Assembly (NCBI GenBank): GCA_002351535.1
Contig: DEGR01000023.1
Location: forward strand, 1 to 52,126
Direction of reading: 5' to 3'
Length of the DNA: 52,126 nucleotides
Origin: Lachnospira sp. UBA2821
GTDB taxonomy: Bacteria > Bacillota > Clostridia > Lachnospirales > Lachnospiraceae
Part shown: one piece after another, positions 45,902 through 52,126 of the stretch
Layout: each line of letters opens with the position of its first letter
Position numbering within the stretch: the first letter of the stretch is position 1
The notes under the pieces: generated by a model
Seen by the model: the letters and a program-made list of their open reading frames with translations, nothing else
Told to the model about the DNA's origin: nothing
Database searches by the model: none
Position numbers and translations under genes: made by a program

Positions 45902-46597
45902 ATGATTAGTGATAATTTGGATATTGTAGAGCAGAATATAGTGAAGGCATGTGAGAGAGCAGGACGTAAGAGGGAAGAAGTCACCCTTATATCTGTCAGT
46001 AAGACAAAGCCTGTACCTATGCTTGAAGAAGCATATAATTGGGGAAGCAGGGATTTTGGAGAAAATAAAGTGCAGGAGATAACTGAGAAATATCCGGTAC
46101 TCCCTAAAGATATTAACTGGCATCTTATAGGACATTTACAGCGAAATAAAGTTAAATATATCGTTGACAAGGTAAAGCTTATCCATTCTGTTGATTCACT
46201 CAGACTTGCGGAACAGATAGAGAATGAGTGTGTGAAGAAAAATGTTGAAATGGATATATTAATCGAAGTGAATGTTGCAGAAGAGGAATCCAAGTTTGGA
46301 ATGAAGACTTCAGAAGTTATTGATATGGTTAAAAAAATAGCTGTATTTTCACATGTACATATAAAGGGGTTAATGACAATAGCACCATATACTGATAATC
46401 CGGAGACAAACAGACAATATTTTCGACAATTAAAGCAATTATCTGTTGACATAAAGGAGAAAAACATTGATAATGTTACTATGGATTGCCTGTCGATGGG
46501 AATGACAGGAGATTATGAAGTCGCAATAGAGGAAGGTGCAACTCTGGTACGTGTTGGAACAGGCATTTTCGGCGAAAGAGATTATGGAAATAAATAA
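45902..46597 (+). CDS. ylmE: PLP homeostasis protein, YggS/YlmE family
   Basis: 231-residue cytoplasmic PLP-binding TIM-barrel protein that keeps pyridoxal phosphate balance; no catalytic activity is established. VTLISVSKTKPVPMLEEAY holds the PLP-binding Lys, followed by FGENKVQEI, WHLIGHLQRNKVKYI and CLSMGMTGDYEVAIEEGATL with VRVGTGIFG. AAGGGAG precedes ATG 45902. It is coupled to sepF, as in most Firmicutes. Confidence 0.94.
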   Translation: MISDNLDIVEQNIVKACERAGRKREEVTLISVSKTKPVPMLEEAYNWGSRDFGENKVQEITEKYPVLPKDINWHLIGHLQRNKVKYIVDKVKLIHSVDSLRLAEQIENECVKKNVEMDILIEVNVAEEESKFGMKTSEVIDMVKKIAVFSHVHIKGLMTIAPYTDNPETNRQYFRQLKQLSVDIKEKNIDNVTMDCLSMGMTGDYEVAIEEGATLVRVGTGIFGERDYGNK

Positions 46598-46617
46598 GAA
46601 AGGCATGGTTATTTAAA

Positions 46618-47154
46618 ATGAGCAATTTAACAGATAAGCTATTGAATTTTTTGAATCTTACGGACGATGAGGATGATTACGATGATTATGAGGATGATTA
46701 CGAAGAGGATGATGAACCAAAATTCTCAAGTAAGAAAGCTCTCAAATCTACAAAAGTACGAGAATCCTCTGATGACTTCGATGATTCAGCATTTGAAAGT
46801 TCAAAGACCTCTAAAGCTGTAGCCAGAAGCAGTCGTACAAGAACATCCAAAGTAGTACCTATGAGAGGAAAGAATGGAATGGAAGTTTGTGTTGTTAAGC
46901 CTACAACAGTAGAAGATGCAAGGGATATTACAGATACACTCGTTGGAGGACGTGCTGTAATACTCAATCTTGAAGGACTGCATGTGGAACTCGCACAGAG
47001 AATAATAGATTTTACAGCAGGTTCATGTTATGCAATCGATGGTAATCTTCAGAAAGTCTCTAATTATATTTTTATTATAACACCGGGTTCTGTAGAAATC
47101 TCCGGAGATTTTCAGGAAGTTATTGATGGTGGTATAGATGTAACATCAATGTAG
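46618..47154 (+). CDS. sepF: Cell division protein SepF
   Basis: 178 residues. The N-terminal helix SNLTDKLLNFLNLT binds membranes, an acidic Asp/Glu/Tyr-rich linker (about 17-40) and a Ser/Lys-rich part follow, and the C-terminal domain (about 85-170) has VVKPTTVEDARDITDTLVGG, RAVILNLEGL and QRIIDFTAGSCYAIDG. It tethers FtsZ to the membrane and bundles filaments. GAAAGGCATGG precedes ATG 46618. A terminator follows. Confidence 0.95.
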   Translation: MSNLTDKLLNFLNLTDDEDDYDDYEDDYEEDDEPKFSSKKALKSTKVRESSDDFDDSAFESSKTSKAVARSSRTRTSKVVPMRGKNGMEVCVVKPTTVEDARDITDTLVGGRAVILNLEGLHVELAQRIIDFTAGSCYAIDGNLQKVSNYIFIITPGSVEISGDFQEVIDGGIDVTSM

Positions 47155-47190
47155 TTGTAAGAGAGTAGTTATTTGAAGAGTATTATATGG

Positions 47191-47224
47191 AAAACCTCCT
47201 GTTCGTATATGATAGGAGGTTTTT
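47191..47224 (+). terminator. Rho-independent terminator after sepF
   Basis: AAAACCTCCT (47191-47200) and AGGAGGTTTT (47214-47223) form a perfect 10-bp stem with a 13-base loop; the T-run is part of and follows the right arm. Confidence 0.9.
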
Positions 47225-47308
47225 GTATAGGCAGACTTCATATGATTATATATTAATAAAACAGGAAGAAATACCAAATATGTGTATGATTCCGGATTGG
47301 AGATAATT

Positions 47309-48400
47309 ATGTCAGAGATAATCAATGTATCTTGGAAGAATGAACCATGTTATGATATTGTAATAGAAAATTCATGGGATAAATTAAAAAGCTGTCTTTC
47401 AGAATTTGACACTGCTAAGAGAAAGGTTTGTATTGTTACGGAAAGTAATGTAGGACCTCATTTCGCAACAAAAATCAGAACTATTTTTGAGGATATTTTT
47501 GATAAAGTAATAATATTTGAATTTCCGGCAGGAGAAAAAAGTAAAAATCTTGATATGATCAGCGAGTTATATGAAGCTTTAATCAAAGAGCATTTTGACA
47601 GAAATGATATGCTGGCAGCATTAGGCGGTGGTGTAACAGGTGATATGACAGGATTTGCTGCTGCAACATATTTACGAGGCATAGATTTTATACAGCTTCC
47701 TACGTCATTACTTTCCCAGGTAGATAGTAGTGTAGGAGGAAAGACAGGCGTTGATTTTAAGGGCTACAAAAATATGGTTGGAGCATTTAAACAGCCTAAG
47801 CTTGTATATATTAATACAGAAACTTTAATGACACTCGGGGACAGGGAATTTCTATCAGGTATGGGTGAAGTTATAAAATATGGCTTTATTAAAGACAGAT
47901 TATTTCTGGATTGGCTTAAGGATAATAAAGATGCCATAATCAATAAAGAGCATTCTGTCTTAGAAGAAATGGTAGCAAAAAGTTGTGATTTTAAAAGAGT
48001 TGTAGTAGAAAATGATTTTACTGAAAAAGGTGAGAGAGCACATCTGAATTTTGGACATACGATAGGTCATTCTGTTGAGAAAGCTAAGAATTTTGAATTA
48101 TTACACGGTGAATGTGTGGCAATAGGAATGGCTGCAGCTTTAAGAATAAGCTGTGATTGTGGTAAAGTTACGGAAGAGGATGTTGCTTATGGAATTAATC
48201 TTATCAAAGAATTCAATCTTCCTGTTAATACATCAATCGATATTGAAGAAGTATATTCAGGCATATTAAATGATAAAAAGATGGACTCAGGGAAGATAAA
48301 GTTTATTCTTCTTTATGGTCTCGGAAATGCATATATTGATAAAAATCTTACAAAAGAGCAGATTATGAATGGAATAGTTTATATAGGAAATGAGGATTAA
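47309..48400 (+). CDS. aroB: 3-dehydroquinate synthase
   Basis: Second step of the shikimate pathway (DAHP to 3-dehydroquinate), NAD- and metal-dependent. 363 residues. FPAGEKSKNL, ALGGGVTGDMTGFAAATYLR, QLPTSLLSQVDSSVGGKTGV, GMGEVIKYGFI and the metal-binding HLNFGHTIGHSVE are all present. ATG 47309 has GGAG six bases upstream; a GTG at 47282 adds nine residues without a good site. No other shikimate gene is present in this window. Confidence 0.96.
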   Translation: MSEIINVSWKNEPCYDIVIENSWDKLKSCLSEFDTAKRKVCIVTESNVGPHFATKIRTIFEDIFDKVIIFEFPAGEKSKNLDMISELYEALIKEHFDRNDMLAALGGGVTGDMTGFAAATYLRGIDFIQLPTSLLSQVDSSVGGKTGVDFKGYKNMVGAFKQPKLVYINTETLMTLGDREFLSGMGEVIKYGFIKDRLFLDWLKDNKDAIINKEHSVLEEMVAKSCDFKRVVVENDFTEKGERAHLNFGHTIGHSVEKAKNFELLHGECVAIGMAAALRISCDCGKVTEEDVAYGINLIKEFNLPVNTSIDIEEVYSGILNDKKMDSGKIKFILLYGLGNAYIDKNLTKEQIMNGIVYIGNED

Positions 48401-48401
48401 T

Positions 48402-48956
48402 GTGAAGAATAGAAAACATTGTATTTTCAAATATATTTTTTATATAATTTTAGCAGCCATGCTCGTATTTTTTGACCAGTATACAAAATATTTAGCAGCA
48501 ATAAAATTAAAGAATAATCCCCCATTCAGGCTTATTAGTGGTATAATAGAACTAAGATATCTTGAAAATAACGGAATGGCATGGGGAATGCTTGGAGGCA
48601 AAATTCAACTTTTTACAATATTCACATTTATTCTTATGATTTTGATGTGTGTGTTAATAGTAAGAATTGATATTATGAAGGAGAAAGCCGACAGACCACA
48701 GACACTGATGATTTTACAGATTATTGTTGTTATACTTGTTGCAGGAGCAATTGGTAATCTGATTGACCGTATACGGCTTGGATATGTAATTGATTTTATA
48801 TACTTTAAACTAATTAATTTTCCAATATTTAATGTAGCTGATTGCTATGTTGTTATATCAACATTCGGGTTATTGCTAATGATTATGTTTTTTGTAAATG
48901 AACATGATTGGAGCTTGTTACTTTCAGGTAATAAAGGTAATAAAAGGAGTGGATGA
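48402..48956 (+). CDS. lspA: Lipoprotein signal peptidase
   Basis: Integral membrane aspartyl protease that removes signal peptides from prolipoproteins. 184 residues with four spans. The two catalytic Asp are in NLIDRIRLGYVIDFIYF and FNVADCYV; FFDQYTKYLA and LENNGMAWGM are other family blocks. The start is GTG 48402 with GAGG six bases upstream, that site lying inside the end of aroB. An ATG at 48390 would sit before the site. It overlaps or abuts rluD. Confidence 0.95.
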   Translation: MKNRKHCIFKYIFYIILAAMLVFFDQYTKYLAAIKLKNNPPFRLISGIIELRYLENNGMAWGMLGGKIQLFTIFTFILMILMCVLIVRIDIMKEKADRPQTLMILQIIVVILVAGAIGNLIDRIRLGYVIDFIYFKLINFPIFNVADCYVVISTFGLLLMIMFFVNEHDWSLLLSGNKGNKRSG

Positions 48957-49861
48957 TGAATAATAGTTTTATAGCAGATAATAAAGATTCAGGGAATCGT
49001 ATAGACAAAGTGCTGTGTGATAAGTATCCTGACATGTCAAGGGCTCATTTTCAGAAATTAATAACTGATAATCTTATACAAGTAAATGGTAAGTCAATTA
49101 AAAGCAATTATAAACTCAGGGAAGATGACTGTGTGGAAGTTTCTTTCCGTGAACCTGTAGAACCTGACATTGTTGCCGAAAATATTCCATTAGATATTGT
49201 GTACGAGGATGAGGATATAATTCTTGTTAATAAGCCGAAGGGAATGGTTGTTCATCCGGCACCGGGACATTATACCGGAACACTTGTAAATGCACTTATG
49301 TATCATTGTAAAGACAAGCTTTCAGGAATAAATGGTGTGCTAAGACCCGGAATTGTTCATAGAATAGATAGAGATACAACAGGTATTATTGTTGCATGCA
49401 AAAATGATTTTGCACATAATTCAATCGCAGAACAGTTAAAGGAACATAGCATTACAAGAAAATATCATGCCATTGTATATAACAATTTTAAAGAAGATGA
49501 AGGCGTTATAGATGCCCCTATTGGAAGGCATCCAACAGATAGAAAGAAAATGTCACTAAACTATAAAAATGGAAAAAAGGCTGTCACTCATTACAGGGTT
49601 TTGCAAAGATTACGGGGCTATTCATATATAGAATGTGAATTGGAAACAGGTAGAACACATCAGATAAGAGTTCATATGGCCAGTATCAATCATCCACTAT
49701 TGGGGGATGCAGTATATGGTCCGGGTAAATGTCCATTTACACTTGAAGGTCAGGTTTTACATGCGAAAGTTCTTGGATTTATTCATCCCAGAACCGGCAA
49801 ATATATGGAATTTAATACTGATTTACCAGAGTATTTCGTTAAACTTTTGAACCGACTGTAG
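48956..49861 (+). CDS. rluD: Ribosomal large subunit pseudouridine synthase, RluD-like
   Basis: 301 residues. An N-terminal S4 RNA-binding domain (SRAHFQKLITDNLIQVNGKS) is followed by the RluA-family catalytic domain: VNKPKGMVVHPAPGHYTGTL, IVHRIDRDTTGIIV with the catalytic Asp, and ELETGRTHQIRVHMASINHP with LLGDAVYG. The ATG at 48956 has AAGGAG six bases upstream; the ATG at 48953 just before it overlaps the lspA stop. The S4 + RluA layout and place after lspA match YlyB of Bacillus, target 23S rRNA by family. Confidence 0.94.
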   Translation: MNNSFIADNKDSGNRIDKVLCDKYPDMSRAHFQKLITDNLIQVNGKSIKSNYKLREDDCVEVSFREPVEPDIVAENIPLDIVYEDEDIILVNKPKGMVVHPAPGHYTGTLVNALMYHCKDKLSGINGVLRPGIVHRIDRDTTGIIVACKNDFAHNSIAEQLKEHSITRKYHAIVYNNFKEDEGVIDAPIGRHPTDRKKMSLNYKNGKKAVTHYRVLQRLRGYSYIECELETGRTHQIRVHMASINHPLLGDAVYGPGKCPFTLEGQVLHAKVLGFIHPRTGKYMEFNTDLPEYFVKLLNRL

Positions 49862-49908
49862 ATTTGTACAGTTAACATTATTATAATGTGAAAGGCAGGG
49901 TGTTTTAT

Positions 49909-50517
49909 ATGAATGACAAATTTATAATAACAATTGGAAGACAATTTGGAAGTGGTGGAAGAGACATTGGAATGAAGCTTGCAGATAAGCTTGGAGTTAA
50001 ATGCTATGATAAAGAACTTATATCAATGGCAGCACAGGAAAGTGGTATGTGCAAGGAAATTATGGAATTACATGATGAAAAAGTAACAAACAGCTTTTTA
50101 TATTCTCTTGTAATGGACTCATATGCCGGAATGTATGGCTCACACAATATGGTCGATGTACCAATCAATCAGAAAGTGTTTCTTGCACAATTCGAAACCA
50201 TTAAGAAAATAGCACAGGCTGAATCATGTATATTTGTTGGAAGATGTGCAGATTATGCACTAGAGGATGAAAAGAATGTTACCAATATATTTATTTCTGC
50301 GGATTTGGAAAAAAGAATAGAAAGAATATCTGACAGATTTAAGATGCCTGCCGGAAAAGCTAAAGATAAGATTATTAAAGTAGATAAGAAACGTGCCGGA
50401 TATTATAATTATTATACGAACAAAATATGGGGCGAAGCATCTACATATGACTTATGTATTAATACAACTAAAATATCTATTGATAAAGCCGTTGACATTA
50501 TTCTTTCTACGTTGTAA
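49909..50517 (+). CDS. Cytidylate kinase-like family protein
   Basis: 202 residues of the cytidylate_kin2 type. The P-loop is ITIGRQFGSGGRDIG, with the GSGG pattern of this family, followed by KCYDKELISMAAQ. FVGRCADYAL and VTNIFISADLEKRIERI are also typical; DKKRAGYYNYYTNKIWGEAS closes the NMP-binding part. It differs from true CMP kinase, so the substrate is uncertain. ATG 49909 follows AAAGGCAGGG; an upstream GTG at 49888 is less likely. Confidence 0.85.
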   Translation: MNDKFIITIGRQFGSGGRDIGMKLADKLGVKCYDKELISMAAQESGMCKEIMELHDEKVTNSFLYSLVMDSYAGMYGSHNMVDVPINQKVFLAQFETIKKIAQAESCIFVGRCADYALEDEKNVTNIFISADLEKRIERISDRFKMPAGKAKDKIIKVDKKRAGYYNYYTNKIWGEASTYDLCINTTKISIDKAVDIILSTL

Positions 50518-50577
50518 AATTATATGGTTAGTTTTGTAGTTTTACACTTGAAAAAATTCATTTGAATGGGGAATTTT

Positions 50578-51213
50578 ATGATTGGATATTATAGTTATAC
50601 GGTTGTATTAACATATCTTTCAGCTATTTGTGCATTTATAGGAATGACACAGGTAACACAGGGAAAGATAAAGATAGCATTGTACTGCCTGATGGCATGT
50701 GGTACATTTGATTTATTTGATGGAAAAGTTGCAAGAACAAAGAAAAATCGTACAGATAATGAAAAAACATTTGGAATACAGATAGATTCGCTCTGTGACG
50801 TATTATGTTTTGGTATGTTTCCGGCTATGATTAATTATTACATATGTGATGGTTCATGTAAAATATTATCATATATAAGTTCAGCTATGCTTGTTGTATG
50901 TGCTGTAATCAGACTTGGATATTTTAATGTAATGGAGCAGGAGAGACAGAAATCTACGAATGAGAACAGAAAGACATATCAGGGACTTCCCGTTACATCA
51001 GATTCTGTTATTATTCCATTTGCATATATTTTAAAAGAATTGGCTAATAAACAATTGAATTCGCCAATTTGTGATACGGTGTTTTCTATAGTTGTATTAT
51101 TAATTGCATTGTTTTTTGTGATTGATGTAAGTATTAAAAAACCAAATAACAAGGAAGTTGTTGTTCTTGGTATATTTGGTATTGCATTAATATTTGGAGT
51201 ATTAATGGTTTAA
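50578..51213 (+). CDS. pssA: CDP-diacylglycerol-serine O-phosphatidyltransferase
   Basis: Makes phosphatidylserine from CDP-DAG and serine in the membrane. 211 residues with several spans. The CDP-alcohol motif reads DGKVARTKKNRTDNEKTFG followed by IQIDSLCD: all Asp, Gly and Arg are kept, but 12 residues lie between AR and G where the classic motif has 8. FGMFPAM and GLPVTSDSVII support the PssA type. ATG 50578 follows GGGGAA. It pairs with psd downstream. Confidence 0.9.
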   Translation: MIGYYSYTVVLTYLSAICAFIGMTQVTQGKIKIALYCLMACGTFDLFDGKVARTKKNRTDNEKTFGIQIDSLCDVLCFGMFPAMINYYICDGSCKILSYISSAMLVVCAVIRLGYFNVMEQERQKSTNENRKTYQGLPVTSDSVIIPFAYILKELANKQLNSPICDTVFSIVVLLIALFFVIDVSIKKPNNKEVVVLGIFGIALIFGVLMV

Positions 51214-51235
51214 AATTTAATTTGTGAGGTGTAAA

Positions 51236-52102
51236 ATGTTATACAAAGATTTTGACGGCAAGATAGTGGAGATAGATTCTTCACAGGATAAATTATTGAG
51301 ATTTATGTATAAGCATTTTGCAGGAAGACTTATTCTTAAGATATTAACAATACCGGCTGTTTCTAAAATAGCCGGTTTGTTTTTGGATTCAAAAGTATCC
51401 TGCATGCTTATAACTCCTTTTATAAAGGCTAATGATATAAAGTTAAGCCAGTATGAAAGATGTCATTACAAATCATATAATGATTTCTTTAAGAGAAAAA
51501 TTAAACGTTCCAAGAGAAAAATTGATATGGACGATTCACATTTGATTAGTCCTAGTGATGGAAATGTAACCGTTTATCCGATACGCAGAAGTACACATTT
51601 TATGGTGAAAAATACCATGTATACATTAAGAACCATATTGCGTGATAAAAAACTTGCTTCAAAATATTATAATGGTTACTGTGTTATTATAAGGTTATGT
51701 GTAGATAATTATCACAGATATTGTTATATAGACAATGGATATAAATCTGATAATATATTTATACCGGGCAGGCTTCATACGGTTAATCCAATTGCAAACG
51801 ATTATTACCCGATATATAAAGAAAATTCTAGAGAATATTCGGTTCTTTATACGGATAACTTTGGAGAAATAATTCAGATGGAGGTTGGTGCACTTATGGT
51901 TGGACGCATTAATAATTTCCATAGGGCCGGCTTTATACAAAAAGGACAGGAAAAAGGCTGTTTTGAATTCGGAGGTTCGACAATAATGTTGTTTATTCCT
52001 CAGAACAGCAATGTAGAGATTCGAAAAGACCTGATAGAAAATTCTATATTAGGAATAGAGACAAAAGTACATATGGGAGAATGTATTGCCAAAAGAGTAT
52101 AA
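51236..52102 (+). CDS. psd: Phosphatidylserine decarboxylase proenzyme
   Basis: Decarboxylates phosphatidylserine to phosphatidylethanolamine. 288 residues. FFKRKIKRSKRKID and LISPSDGNVTVYPI are N-terminal blocks, then HRYCYIDNGYK and ALMVGRINNF. GCFEFGGSTIMLF has the GGST self-cleavage site that makes the alpha/beta subunits with a pyruvoyl group. ATG 51236 has GAGGTG just upstream; the GTG at 51224 lies before it and is rejected. With pssA this completes the pathway to PE. The window ends 24 bases later. Confidence 0.95.
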   Translation: MLYKDFDGKIVEIDSSQDKLLRFMYKHFAGRLILKILTIPAVSKIAGLFLDSKVSCMLITPFIKANDIKLSQYERCHYKSYNDFFKRKIKRSKRKIDMDDSHLISPSDGNVTVYPIRRSTHFMVKNTMYTLRTILRDKKLASKYYNGYCVIIRLCVDNYHRYCYIDNGYKSDNIFIPGRLHTVNPIANDYYPIYKENSREYSVLYTDNFGEIIQMEVGALMVGRINNFHRAGFIQKGQEKGCFEFGGSTIMLFIPQNSNVEIRKDLIENSILGIETKVHMGECIAKRV

Positions 52103-52126
52103 TTGCTAACTTCCCATATTTTTCCT

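Noticed and set aside
45892..46467. Long minus-strand open frame (191 codons) opposite ylmE
   Set aside because: It is fully antisense to a well-conserved gene, is Ser/Thr/Phe-rich as expected for a shadow frame, and lacks a start signal.
52106..52126. The last bases resemble the left arm of the 6609-6710 hairpin (ACTTCCCAT followed by a T-rich stretch)
   Set aside because: Only nine identical bases can be compared before the window ends, which is too little to claim a second copy.
1..52126. CRISPR arrays, tRNA or rRNA genes, transposases, prophage genes
   Set aside because: Looked for repeat-spacer patterns, cloverleaf sequences, and integrase or transposase proteins; none were seen by eye. 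A covariance-model scan could still find small RNAs.

Overview
This window looks like a chromosomal segment of a low-GC, spore-forming Clostridia member, most likely Lachnospiraceae (perhaps close to Lachnospira / Eubacterium eligens; the genus is a guess). The evidence is AT-rich sequence with strong GGAGG-type ribosome binding sites, sporulation genes (spoIVA, yqfC, yqfD), a min-rod-mre block, and housekeeping genes in clostridial order. Almost every gene is on the + strand. No tRNA, rRNA, CRISPR array, prophage or transposase gene is visible.

Layout. 1-2.7 kb: two FtsX-like permeases followed by the wreck of their ABC ATPase gene (internal deletion). 2.7-5.1 kb: polar amino acid ABC transporter with a fused binding protein/permease plus its ATPase. 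5.1-8.5 kb: spoIVA, a 102-nt hairpin, and a membrane-anchored MutS-like ATPase. 8.5-13 kb: tyrS, a 51-residue membrane peptide, alaS and rpsU. 13-17.5 kb: yqfC-yqfD-phoH-HD phosphodiesterase-ybeY-cdd. 17.47-18.02 kb: a 550-bp imperfect palindrome without a credible gene, where era/recO would often follow. 18-27.6 kb: a BofC-like small protein, two flavoproteins, proB, an unrecognised 391-residue protein, a patatin lipase, a YnzC-like protein, 5-formyl-THF cyclo-ligase, a Dus enzyme and miaB. 27.6-34.6 kb: mutS-mutL-miaA and a PLP enzyme (no hfq). 34.6-44.1 kb: radC-mreBCD-mrdA-minCDE-rodA and an mgsA homologue that lacks the catalytic aspartate. 44.1-47.2 kb: a lone minus-strand DUF378 protein, then an HlyD-like membrane protein, ylmE and sepF. 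47.3-52.1 kb: aroB, lspA, rluD, a cytidylate-kinase-like protein, pssA and psd.

How it works together. The 34.6-47.2 kb region carries a near-complete shape and division-site module: MreBCD, PBP2 and RodA for elongation, MinCDE for septum placement, SepF for the Z-ring. miaA/miaB/dus modify tRNA, mutS/mutL repair mismatches, and pssA/psd make phosphatidylethanolamine. Two sporulation genes, spoIVA and yqfC, each sit just behind a strong terminator and share a sigma-E-like -10 box placed inside an inverted repeat.

Most unusual items: the 550-bp palindromic element, the Asp-to-Ala change in the methylglyoxal synthase homologue, the internally deleted ABC ATPase gene, and the terminator/sporulation-promoter overlaps. 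No clearly new multi-gene system is visible; the palindrome is the best candidate for something undescribed.
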